Assembly: GCA_002427325.1 (NCBI GenBank)
Contig: DIQS01000035.1
Location: forward strand, 1,060 to 10,390
Source of the DNA: Cloacimonetes bacterium UBA5456
Lineage (GTDB): Bacteria > Cloacimonadota > Cloacimonadia > Cloacimonadales > Cloacimonadaceae
DNA: 9,331 nt
Direction: 5' to 3'
Made by a program: the position numbers and the translations under genes. Below, in pieces: positions 1-7,272 of the stretch. The notes under the pieces were generated by a model that did no database searches, was not told the origin of the DNA, and worked only from the letters and a program-made list of their open reading frames with translations. The first letter of the stretch is position 1. The number at the start of each line of letters is the position of its first letter.

Positions 1-20
1 TCATGACCATATCATGACCA
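1..20. repeat. Two copies of a 9-base direct repeat, 11-base period
   Basis: TCATGACCA occurs at 1-9 and again at 12-20, separated by TA, so the period is 11 bases, about one helical turn. It lies downstream of the sprA stop, at the very edge of the window, so more copies could continue outside. Spacing of one helical turn would suit a regulator binding upstream of the next gene, but no gene is visible here to test that. With only two copies, chance is possible. Confidence 0.45.
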
Positions 21-80
21 GAATCCAGTAAGGAAGCAGTGGGAAACGATTGAAAAAAAGGCAAAAAATAAGGGCGGATT

Positions 81-110
81 ATCAACCTTTTTTTCGTTTT
101 ATAGGTTGAT
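81..110 (-). terminator. Inverted repeat across the sprA stop codon, possible 3' hairpin
   Basis: Plus-strand arms 81-88 (ATCAACCT) and 103-110 (AGGTTGAT) are perfectly complementary over 8 bases, with a 14-base A/T-rich loop. On the sprA mRNA the left arm covers the last sense codons, the UAA stop lies at the start of the loop, and the right arm follows. A U-rich stretch comes only after a gap (complement of about 43-73: TTATTTTTT, then seven T's), so this is not a textbook intrinsic terminator. It may protect the 3' end or act as a weak terminator. Nothing else gene-like is visible in 1-98. Confidence 0.4.
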
Positions 111-3100
111 TTCCACCCAAACGCCCAAGCTGAATATGCGTGAGCCATCTGCGGTCTTTTTGTCGCTGCTATTCTCAAAGCTGGAACTTAGACCACCACG
201 AATATTTTGGTCGAATTGATATGTTGCACCCGGCGTGATCACGAGTCGCATAGTATCCCTATCCACCAATGAGTTATCCCTTCCTTTCGTAACATCTTTC
301 TTCTTCTCAAAGCTGACGGAAAGAGTGGATGAGAGCTGGTTGCTGATGTGGATTTTCTTCTGCGTGAAAGGAACGGTGAAGCCTTTGCCGGCGGTGAGGC
401 TATATGCCATATTGCTGTTTAAGGTAATGGAATCAGAGGTTTTAAGGATCTCATAGCTATCCATATCCGTGGTGTTATTCGTTCTGGAAAGTCCCACGCT
501 TAGGTTGGTATTCAGTTTGGTAAAGAAATTCCCGCTAAAGCCCAAAAGCGGGGACATCGCCATGGTGATTGATTCCTGCTTGGGCTTCTCCCAATCCACG
601 TTACCACTGGCGCGCGTGACATATTGGAAACCAGTATTGAGCCTTCCGCCTCTTAGATATTTGTCCATTTTGATCCAGGGCTCCCAATTCATGAATGAGA
701 GAGTGACATCCGGAAATGTGGTCTGAACGTTTTGCTGGCTGGCAGAGGAACGCCTGGTATTGAAGCTATGAGCAAAGTTCATCGTACTATCAAAATTGCG
801 ACCGAGATACAGCCCGGAGGATACAGTCATCGTGTTGTCATTGCCGATTGCATCCATATAATCTCTGGGCATGGTGTGTGGAACGCCGAGTTGGAAGCCA
901 AAATCCGGTAAATCTTCTTTGCGAGAATAGGTCATGGAATATGCGTTTTGAAAGGCAAAGTTGATGTTTTTGAGTTTGCTTGCATAGTCTATGGCATGGA
1001 CATACAAAGGATATTGAGGGGATTTGGGTTTATCTTTGGGCTCTTTTCCTTTGCTTTTTCCCTTGTCCTTTTCCGGCTCTTCTTCTTTCTTTTCTTCGTC
1101 TTTTTCTTTTTTATACAGGTCTATTTCATCCTGATCTTCGTCAAAATCATCAAATAAAATGCCGGCTTCCTTCATTTTCTCTCTTTCTACATCCGAAAGA
1201 TCGCCATGTTTTTTACGTTCTTCCCTATCTATTTCCAGTTGTTTACGTCTATCTTCTTCCTCTTGTCTTCTCTTTTCTTCTCTATCTTGCTGCATTGTAT
1301 CTTCATGTTTTTTACGCTCTTCTTCATCATGTTTCATCATTTCGCTTTCATGAAGTTTGCGTTCTTCGTCACTCATAAAGTCAGTTTTGTCAGCATGACC
1401 ATCCTTTTGAGATTTGCCGCCATAACTGGATTTGAGCTTCGTTGCCCACTGGGAAAGCATTGAGGAGTTCATCAGTGAAAAGTTTGCGCGGATGCCTCGA
1501 CTGGTGTTACCATCACTCTGGAACACTTCTTCCTGGGTTCCATCGGAAAGATTCTCAAGATATTTCTTCATTAAATCGGTATAGCGAGCATTGAGACTAG
1601 CGCTGAGATTGAAGACGCGTGGTAAAAATGCGGGGTTATAGTTTAGTTGGAGGTCTTGGACATACTCGGTCTGTCTGCCCAGATTATATTTACCGTAATA
1701 GCTTTTTTGCATGAGGTCACGCTTGGTGTTGAACCTTGCGCTTGCATTGAGATCGCTTGTGAGTGGCCATGTGATATTGTTATCGCTGGTAAAGAGATAG
1801 CTGGCGTTGCTATATGCGCGAGGATACCAGCCATATTCTCCATCTCTGAGCTCCCAAACAAAGCTGTTCGGATTGGTATTGTTGATTGTAAAACTATTTG
1901 TAAAAACGTTGGGGAAATAGCCGAGTCTATAGTTTTTTCCAATCCTGAAGCTGGTCTTATCTGCCGGCAGATTGAGGTTATAGCTCATGGTTCCGCGCCA
2001 GGTGGTCGTGGTATCAATCGTTGTCGCAGTGCGAGAAAAACGCTGTTCAGCGTTACCGGAAAGCGTGAGCTTAGCCAATGTGTATTCAAGAATCTTGCTC
2101 TTGGGAACGTTGCGCATACTATAACCAAATTCGGCATAATATGACAAGGTTTCGGTGCGCTCTCTTTGTCTTTCTGTTTCGTCTAAGATATTATCTACCA
2201 TGAGGTCGGAATTTGCCCGATATCTTGGCTGTCCGGCAGTGTAGCTTCTCCTGAGAGTAAGTGGCAAGTCTAAGCCCCAAGACCTTGGGAAAAAGCGATT
2301 TATGAAGTATTTGTTGAGGATGTTAAAGCTTCGTGTCTGGGTATAGGTATTTGTGCGCCCCCTTTGGATTTGAGGGTTGAAGTTCTCGCTTTTGGATTCA
2401 TAATCTATGTCCAAATAGCTCAGATCGGCAAACTTGGTATTCAGCGAAAGCCTTTGCGCCACGCCTATGGCTTGATAGGGATTTGTCACCCTAAGGTCGT
2501 TGAAATACATAGTGCCCGTAAGAGGGCTATTTTGCGTATGAGTAAGAGGATTGAGCACGCCGAAATAGAGCTCACGAATCGCTGTGAGAGTGGGTCTGCC
2601 ACGATAAAAATAGGTAGTGTTGTCAATCACCAAGGTGTCTGAGGTTGCGCCAGGATTCTTCTCTTTGAGTGATGAAATGTCTTGCAGGTCAAATTCCAGT
2701 TCAATCCACTTCTTTGAATCCATCTTGCTTTGATAGCGATTGACGGGAACTCGTTTCGTGATCTGATAATAGTTCAGCGAGTCTGCTCCTATGCGGAAAA
2801 ACACATCCACTTCCTCGAGCATGGAATTATCTGCAACTTCGGGATATATCCAGTATTTAATCGTTTCATAGGCCAAGAGGTTATTTGCCTCTAACATTCT
2901 TTGGCGCAAGAGGACTTGATTGCTTGATTGAAGGTTGTTGATGTCGATGCTGAGAGAGGATTCCAAAGATTCCCTTTTGCTTTCGATATAAACCGTTCCT
3001 GGGGGCGAGGTATAGTGATTGGAGTTTTTCTGATTGCTGACGATGCCGGACATGTAGCTGGTATTGTGTGCATCGAGTTCAGCCTCGCTGAGGATGTTGC

Positions 3101-6100
3101 CTTGTTCGTCGCGAACGTGATGGTCTTGCCATTTATTGCCCACGACTTGAGCGTCGGCGATATAAACACGCGCCGGAGAATCGCTCTGCAGCCAGATTCG
3201 GGCATAGGAAATCTTCTTAAGAGTAGGCTGAATGCCGGAGCTGGAGTTATTTACAATTGTATATAGTTCGGGATCATTGAGTGGGATTCTATAAAGGACC
3301 CAACCGTCGTGGTTTTGGCCTAAGGTGTCGGCAAGCGAGATGCTATAACTAAAATAGCGGTCAAGCTGATCTAAGACTCCATTGCCATTGAGGTCTTCGG
3401 TGTCCAAGATTCCATTGCCTTCGGTGCCGTTTATGCCCGGATAATCTCCCAAACTGTCGATGTTTGCATGCGCGAGATCATAAGGATCGTGTCCGGGCTC
3501 ACCGTGCTTGATCCCATCCAAGCCGATGTCCTCATCAAAAACGAGCACGCCGTCCATGTTGGCGTCTTCGGTATTGAGGCGGTTTAGTCCGCCATATTCA
3601 GTGTAAAAGTCTTCGTTGATATCGCCTAAATCAACCGTTAGAATCACGTTCGGTGGTGGATTTTGTTCCGATCGATCCAGCTTTACCATGAGTTCAATAT
3701 ATTTCTTTTGCGAAAAATCGAGCTGGTTGCCGAGATATTTCATGATGCCGCTCCAGCTTTGCACTCCACTGCCGGGCATGTATAATGTACTCGGCCAATG
3801 CCTGATAGCGAGCACGCTGGCTGTCTCTCGCCTCTCTCTATCTGTCAAAGTTGCAGGATCTTCAATCTGTTCCCTACGGATGTTTTTAGGGTTATACCAA
3901 TTGGAACGCCCCTTGGCAAGATTTGTGCCATAAGGCTTGCTTCCATTCACCCATGCATTGAAAGTGATGCCCAAAGGATAGGAGTCGATGATGGATTCCA
4001 TGTCGTCGATATAGGAAACCTTTTTCTTGGTCGTGGAATCGCCATAGATATTGGGAATCGTGTATGCGATCTCGCCTGTGAGGGTGATTTCGCTCTCGGC
4101 ATTGGTGGAAATCAAAGGCAAAGCATCTATCCAGCGTGTGATGAATGCCGGCTTGAAACCTATCTTGCCGTCGATATTTGCCATCCACATCTCTATGTTT
4201 TCATTGCCGATGCGAGGGCGTTTGTCTGCAACAGTCTCTGATCTATAGATCGCTGTTCCGCCAAGCTTTGCATAGTCTGTAATCTGCCAATCCGCGCGCA
4301 CCCCTGCAAGGGTCTTGCTCGCCACATCGAACATGGAGCGCGATTCATAGTCTATCTCAATACGTGCATCGGGGTCTTTGCCGGCAGCCGAAAGGAAGGT
4401 AATGCGCCCAAAGTCGTAGTCCACCAAATAGTCAACATTCTCTTTCTGCTCGATGCCGTTGACCTTGACTCTCACGCTACCTTTGAGGATTCCTGCTGAG
4501 GAAAGGTCAATCGCTTCGCGTCCAATCTTGCCTTTGATGGTTAGATAAAATCTTGTATCGAGGGAGTTGATACTTTCGTTTTCTTCTTGATAAAGAATTG
4601 TCTCGCCAAGGGGTTTAAAGGGCTCTATGAAAGGCAGGATCACCAAACCGGCAGTGAGGTTGATCGTGGCATCGTTGCCGTCTATGATACCGTCACCTGT
4701 GCTATCCAGCCTCAGATAATCCAAATATGTCCTGAATTGACCGGTGCTCAGGTCATTCGGCAAGTTGTGATTTCGGGCGTTCGCTTCGTCCAAAGTGTAG
4801 ATGTCTAAGTTAAATCCCTCGTTCTTGACGTTGGTCTTGTTCATGCTATAGATGTTTCGCATTTGATAGTGCCAAACGTTGTCTTCATCGTTGGGATCAT
4901 ACTCCTGATTACGTCTGCGGATCACAAATGGGTAGATGATATCGCTTTCGGATTCATCGATTGAAGGGTTGAATCCTTTGGAACGCACAAGGGTGCCATC
5001 GCGCCGTTCATAACTCACAGCTAAGGTGGTTCGTCGAGTCACGGCATCGAGAACGGTGATCATTCCCGAGTCATAGTCTGTAATAAAGTTTGTTCCTTCA
5101 ATGAGTTCGTCGTAATAGGGAACATAGTATTCATGGGGGCTAAAGAAAATGGTGTCGCCGGGTGCAGAGAAAGTGTTGTTTGCGGCATTTGAGTCGTCGA
5201 TGAAGAGTCGCACCGTGCCATATTTGGGGAGCAGATTAGGGTTTTTGATCATCCAAGCACCGGAACCGTCGGTCTTAATCGCATTATCCACCCATCCTTG
5301 GGGAAATACACCTATATCATGCGAGCTGAAGATGTCGTAAAGTTCATAAGGATCGGCAAGATAATACATGGTGCGAGCAGTGTAGTCTTTACTGCGGAAT
5401 GTGACGCTATCTGCTTGGGCTTGACCTACATAGCTCATCGTGTTCTTCTGTCCTTCTTCCTTGGATGCGATCACGGAAACGTCAAGATCGCCATACTTAA
5501 ACTTTCCGGTGATGCCAAAAAGTCCTTGCGAACTCGTGGAATAGCTAATATATCGACTGCCGGAGAGCGAAAGCGTGATGTTTCCGGCTTCGAGAAGCTG
5601 AACAATTTCGTCTTCATCACCGGTGTATTTTATATTTACGTTGTTGGGATCAAAAAGCTCTTCATCGAGCTTGGAATTGTATTTGAGGTTCACCTGAATC
5701 TTCTCGCCGATGGTGCCGCTGAGATGCAGATTGGTCTCTTGCTCCATCTTAATATCGAAAGAGCTCTTATTGCTTGTCTCATAGATGGGAACTTTTTTGC
5801 GCTTGGTGGAACTTACCTGCAGATTCACCTTTTGCGTGCCGTCGAGATTGAGACGTCCGGCACTGCTGCCCAAGACCTTTTGCACAGAGCGTGGAAGCGC
5901 GGCCGCCGGTAACTCGAGCACAAATTCACCGATTAAGCCACTGCTTGTCACCTGTGCCGTTTTGCTATAATCCTTGATTTTCTTGATGAACGACTTGCGG
6001 AAGACATGGTCTTGCATGCTGCTGATATAGCTGTCAAAGCTCATCGGGACAGGCGGATATAGATCATGCCCTTCCACCTGGGTGTAGATTGTCACGATTT

Positions 6101-6323
6101 GCTTTTCAAAGTTTGGCTCTTCTTTGCGTTTGATCTCGAGGTTGTTAATCAGGTATGGTTTCTGTCTATGGATATTTAGCCCTTTATCCAGCTTATATAC
6201 ATCAAGCCTGTTATTGACGATAGGCGCATAGCCCTCGAGATCAATCAAAGGCGCAAACTCATTGCTCAACAGCAAGGCTGGCAAAAAGAGAATCAAGAGC
6301 AAAACAAGCCGGCGGTTCATCAT
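99..6323 (-). CDS. sprA: SprA/Sov-family outer-membrane translocon of the type IX secretion system
   Basis: The 2074-residue product is a probable outer-membrane beta-barrel through which T9SS cargo leaves the periplasm. Residues 1-20 form a signal peptide (MNRR, then a Leu-rich core). SprA hallmarks seen: an amphipathic strand region from F189; YTGDEDEI at 233-240 followed by EAGN and SQGLFGI; two 'G-x-N/D-Y/F-x-x-DY-x-x-G' strand units near 405-445 and 610-645; YIDDMES at 771-777; GVQSWSGIMKYL from 853; YFNDLRV at 1273-1279. Asp/Asn/Gly loops (540-551, 920-931, about 968-988) look like calcium sites. The C-terminal part is beta-strand rich and ends in a short aromatic strand. A charged helical segment (about 1640-1769) interrupts it. 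Known homologues are longer (Flavobacterium johnsoniae about 2400 residues). The start is ATGATG, with the coaX TGA inside it (4-base overlap), implying translational coupling; the preceding Shine-Dalgarno is weak. No frameshift is seen. Partner T9SS genes are outside the window. Family assignment is strong; function in this organism is inferred. Confidence 0.93.
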   Translation of the reverse strand: MMNRRLVLLLILFLPALLLSNEFAPLIDLEGYAPIVNNRLDVYKLDKGLNIHRQKPYLINNLEIKRKEEPNFEKQIVTIYTQVEGHDLYPPVPMSFDSYISSMQDHVFRKSFIKKIKDYSKTAQVTSSGLIGEFVLELPAAALPRSVQKVLGSSAGRLNLDGTQKVNLQVSSTKRKKVPIYETSNKSSFDIKMEQETNLHLSGTIGEKIQVNLKYNSKLDEELFDPNNVNIKYTGDEDEIVQLLEAGNITLSLSGSRYISYSTSSQGLFGITGKFKYGDLDVSVIASKEEGQKNTMSYVGQAQADSVTFRSKDYTARTMYYLADPYELYDIFSSHDIGVFPQGWVDNAIKTDGSGAWMIKNPNLLPKYGTVRLFIDDSNAANNTFSAPGDTIFFSPHEYYVPYYDELIEGTNFITDYDSGMITVLDAVTRRTTLAVSYERRDGTLVRSKGFNPSIDESESDIIYPFVIRRRNQEYDPNDEDNVWHYQMRNIYSMNKTNVKNEGFNLDIYTLDEANARNHNLPNDLSTGQFRTYLDYLRLDSTGDGIIDGNDATINLTAGLVILPFIEPFKPLGETILYQEENESINSLDTRFYLTIKGKIGREAIDLSSAGILKGSVRVKVNGIEQKENVDYLVDYDFGRITFLSAAGKDPDARIEIDYESRSMFDVASKTLAGVRADWQITDYAKLGGTAIYRSETVADKRPRIGNENIEMWMANIDGKIGFKPAFITRWIDALPLISTNAESEITLTGEIAYTIPNIYGDSTTKKKVSYIDDMESIIDSYPLGITFNAWVNGSKPYGTNLAKGRSNWYNPKNIRREQIEDPATLTDRERRETASVLAIRHWPSTLYMPGSGVQSWSGIMKYLGNQLDFSQKKYIELMVKLDRSEQNPPPNVILTVDLGDINEDFYTEYGGLNRLNTEDANMDGVLVFDEDIGLDGIKHGEPGHDPYDLAHANIDSLGDYPGINGTEGNGILDTEDLNGNGVLDQLDRYFSYSISLADTLGQNHDGWVLYRIPLNDPELYTIVNNSSSGIQPTLKKISYARIWLQSDSPARVYIADAQVVGNKWQDHHVRDEQGNILSEAELDAHNTSYMSGIVSNQKNSNHYTSPPGTVYIESKRESLESSLSIDINNLQSSNQVLLRQRMLEANNLLAYETIKYWIYPEVADNSMLEEVDVFFRIGADSLNYYQITKRVPVNRYQSKMDSKKWIELEFDLQDISSLKEKNPGATSDTLVIDNTTYFYRGRPTLTAIRELYFGVLNPLTHTQNSPLTGTMYFNDLRVTNPYQAIGVAQRLSLNTKFADLSYLDIDYESKSENFNPQIQRGRTNTYTQTRSFNILNKYFINRFFPRSWGLDLPLTLRRSYTAGQPRYRANSDLMVDNILDETERQRERTETLSYYAEFGYSMRNVPKSKILEYTLAKLTLSGNAEQRFSRTATTIDTTTTWRGTMSYNLNLPADKTSFRIGKNYRLGYFPNVFTNSFTINNTNPNSFVWELRDGEYGWYPRAYSNASYLFTSDNNITWPLTSDLNASARFNTKRDLMQKSYYGKYNLGRQTEYVQDLQLNYNPAFLPRVFNLSASLNARYTDLMKKYLENLSDGTQEEVFQSDGNTSRGIRANFSLMNSSMLSQWATKLKSSYGGKSQKDGHADKTDFMSDEERKLHESEMMKHDEEERKKHEDTMQQDREEKRRQEEEDRRKQLEIDREERKKHGDLSDVEREKMKEAGILFDDFDEDQDEIDLYKKEKDEEKKEEEPEKDKGKSKGKEPKDKPKSPQYPLYVHAIDYASKLKNINFAFQNAYSMTYSRKEDLPDFGFQLGVPHTMPRDYMDAIGNDNTMTVSSGLYLGRNFDSTMNFAHSFNTRRSSASQQNVQTTFPDVTLSFMNWEPWIKMDKYLRGGRLNTGFQYVTRASGNVDWEKPKQESITMAMSPLLGFSGNFFTKLNTNLSVGLSRTNNTTDMDSYEILKTSDSITLNSNMAYSLTAGKGFTVPFTQKKIHISNQLSSTLSVSFEKKKDVTKGRDNSLVDRDTMRLVITPGATYQFDQNIRGGLSSSFENSSDKKTADGSRIFSLGVWVEINL
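1017..1376 (-). other. Charged coiled-coil-like insert within the SprA barrel
   Basis: Residues 1650-1769 of SprA are almost entirely Glu, Lys, Asp, Arg, Gln, Met and His. The first part (MSDEERK to about HGDLSDVEREK) reads as a long single helix or coiled coil with alternating EER/RKK/EEE runs. It is followed by an acidic stretch (FDDFDEDQDEID) and then a Lys/Glu/Pro/Gly tail (KGKSKGKEPKDKPKSP). The plus strand here is a long pyrimidine-rich tract. Beta-strand sequence resumes at YPLYVHAIDYA (from 1771), so the segment is a loop between strands. Which side of the membrane it faces cannot be read from sequence. Shorter charged loops at a comparable place occur in some SprA proteins from memory, so this may be an expansion rather than a new domain. 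Confidence 0.7.
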
Positions 6324-7138
6324 CTTTTCTCAAGGAGCTCCATGAGGGCGTAGTGCAGGCCTTTCAGCGTGTGATCAGGGTCATAGACATATCCATGCGG
6401 CATTGCTGGTTCAATCAGCGCGGCCAACCCACCGGTGACCACGACCTTGAAAGGAGATATCTCATGATATTCTTTGCATATCTTCCAAACCGTGCTTTCA
6501 ATCATGCGGATATGCCCGCCAACTATGCCGCTCAACATGGATTCAATCGTATTTTGTCCCAAGAGTTTTGTTGGAGTTTTGAGCTCGATATCTTCTAATC
6601 TTGCAGCTTTTTGGATCAGTGAATCGGCAGCACTTTTGAGTCCCGGGGCAATGATTAAACCTTTATACACAGCGTCTTGAGTGACAAGCTGGATGGTTGT
6701 AGAAGTCCCCATATCGACCACGATACAATTCTTTTGATATATCTTGAAGGCGGCTAATGCATTTGCCACGAGATCTGCCCCCGATGCAGAACGGCTTTCT
6801 ATCTCATAACTGAGTGATAACTCGGAAAGCCCGTCAATCTCAAAGACTTCTGCCTTGAAATAAATAGCAAACATCTCTTTTAAGAGCGAGGTCATTTTAG
6901 GCACGACGCTTCCCAACCCGATATGGCGAACCGATGACAAGTCATAATCTGCCATCTTTCTAATAATCAGGCTGTGATATGTGCTTATATCCATCGTCAA
7001 GTCGGTTTTAAGGCGACATTTAAAAACAATACTATCTGCCTCAAACAGTGCACAAACGATGTCCGTATTCCCTATATCCACAATTATGGAATAGGTATTG
7101 TCACTTTTTTTGAACATACTCCTCTGCTCTACGGTCAT
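6320..7138 (-). CDS. coaX: Type III pantothenate kinase
   Basis: The protein phosphorylates pantothenate to 4'-phosphopantothenate with ATP, the first committed step of coenzyme A synthesis, in the cytoplasm. The type III (ASKHA-fold) signature is complete: DIGNT at 21-25 (phosphate 1), GSVVP at 76-80, GADL at 120-123 with the catalytic Asp at 122, DMGTSTT at 142-148 (phosphate 2), GLIIAPGL at 160-167, LGQNTIESMLSGI at 193-205, VTGGLA at 234-239 and DPDHTLKGL at 253-261. At 272 residues it is slightly longer than most CoaX, because DIGNT usually lies within the first ten residues. A start at Met8 (7117) is therefore plausible: it is preceded by GAGGAG one base upstream, while the first ATG has no Shine-Dalgarno. 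Position 123 is Leu where most CoaX have Arg (GADR). The TGA stop overlaps the sprA start. A good promoter lies upstream, so coaX and sprA probably form one transcription unit. Confidence 0.95.
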   Translation of the reverse strand: MTVEQRSMFKKSDNTYSIIVDIGNTDIVCALFEADSIVFKCRLKTDLTMDISTYHSLIIRKMADYDLSSVRHIGLGSVVPKMTSLLKEMFAIYFKAEVFEIDGLSELSLSYEIESRSASGADLVANALAAFKIYQKNCIVVDMGTSTTIQLVTQDAVYKGLIIAPGLKSAADSLIQKAARLEDIELKTPTKLLGQNTIESMLSGIVGGHIRMIESTVWKICKEYHEISPFKVVVTGGLAALIEPAMPHGYVYDPDHTLKGLHYALMELLEKR

Positions 7139-7186
7139 TTTTGGGTAAAATACAAAAACTAATAAGCAATATTACAGCCGAGAGCT

Positions 7187-7214
7187 ACTATGGCAACAGT
7201 GCGTTTGGTGTCAA
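7187..7214 (-). promoter_or_regulatory. Sigma70-type promoter for coaX-sprA
   Basis: On the minus strand TTGACA (complement of 7209-7214, a perfect -35) is followed after 16 bases by CATAGT (complement of 7187-7192, 4 of 6 matches to TATAAT). Transcription would start near 7180, giving a leader of about 40-65 bases depending on which coaX start is used. It is the only good promoter match in the 134-base psuG-coaX gap and is correctly placed for the coaX-sprA pair. Confidence 0.5.
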
Positions 7215-7217
7215 CGC
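7201..7217. repeat. Short inverted repeat overlapping the coaX -35 box
   Basis: GCGTT at 7201-7205 and AACGC at 7213-7217 are perfect inverted arms around a 7-base centre, and they enclose and overlap the TTGACA box at 7209-7214. An inverted repeat in this position is where a dimeric repressor would act. It could equally be a weak hairpin; on the plus strand the right arm runs into TTTTATCATCTTTTT, but no plus-strand gene ends here. Five-base arms are short enough to arise by chance. Confidence 0.3.
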
Positions 7218-7272
7218 TTTTATCATCTTTTTGAGCTTGAAAACGCAGGATTTGCGATTAAGTGGATATTTG

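Noticed and set aside
980..1378. Plus-strand frames rich in Phe, Leu and Ser that look like membrane proteins
   Set aside because: They are produced by the pyrimidine-rich complement of the charged Lys/Glu segment of SprA, which always reads as hydrophobic residues on the other strand.
1647..2144. Open frame of 165 codons on the plus strand opposite sprA
   Set aside because: Fully antisense to the SprA beta-barrel coding sequence, with no family resemblance and no ribosome binding site of note.
5298..5912. Open frame of 204 codons on the plus strand opposite sprA
   Set aside because: It lies entirely antisense to a clearly conserved part of SprA, including the YTGDEDE region, and its product has no recognisable motif. 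It is a codon-usage shadow.
7201..7235. Rightward terminator formed by GCGTT/AACGC followed by T's
   Set aside because: The stem has only five pairs, the T run is interrupted, and no plus-strand gene ends there; overlap with the coaX -35 box explains the position better.
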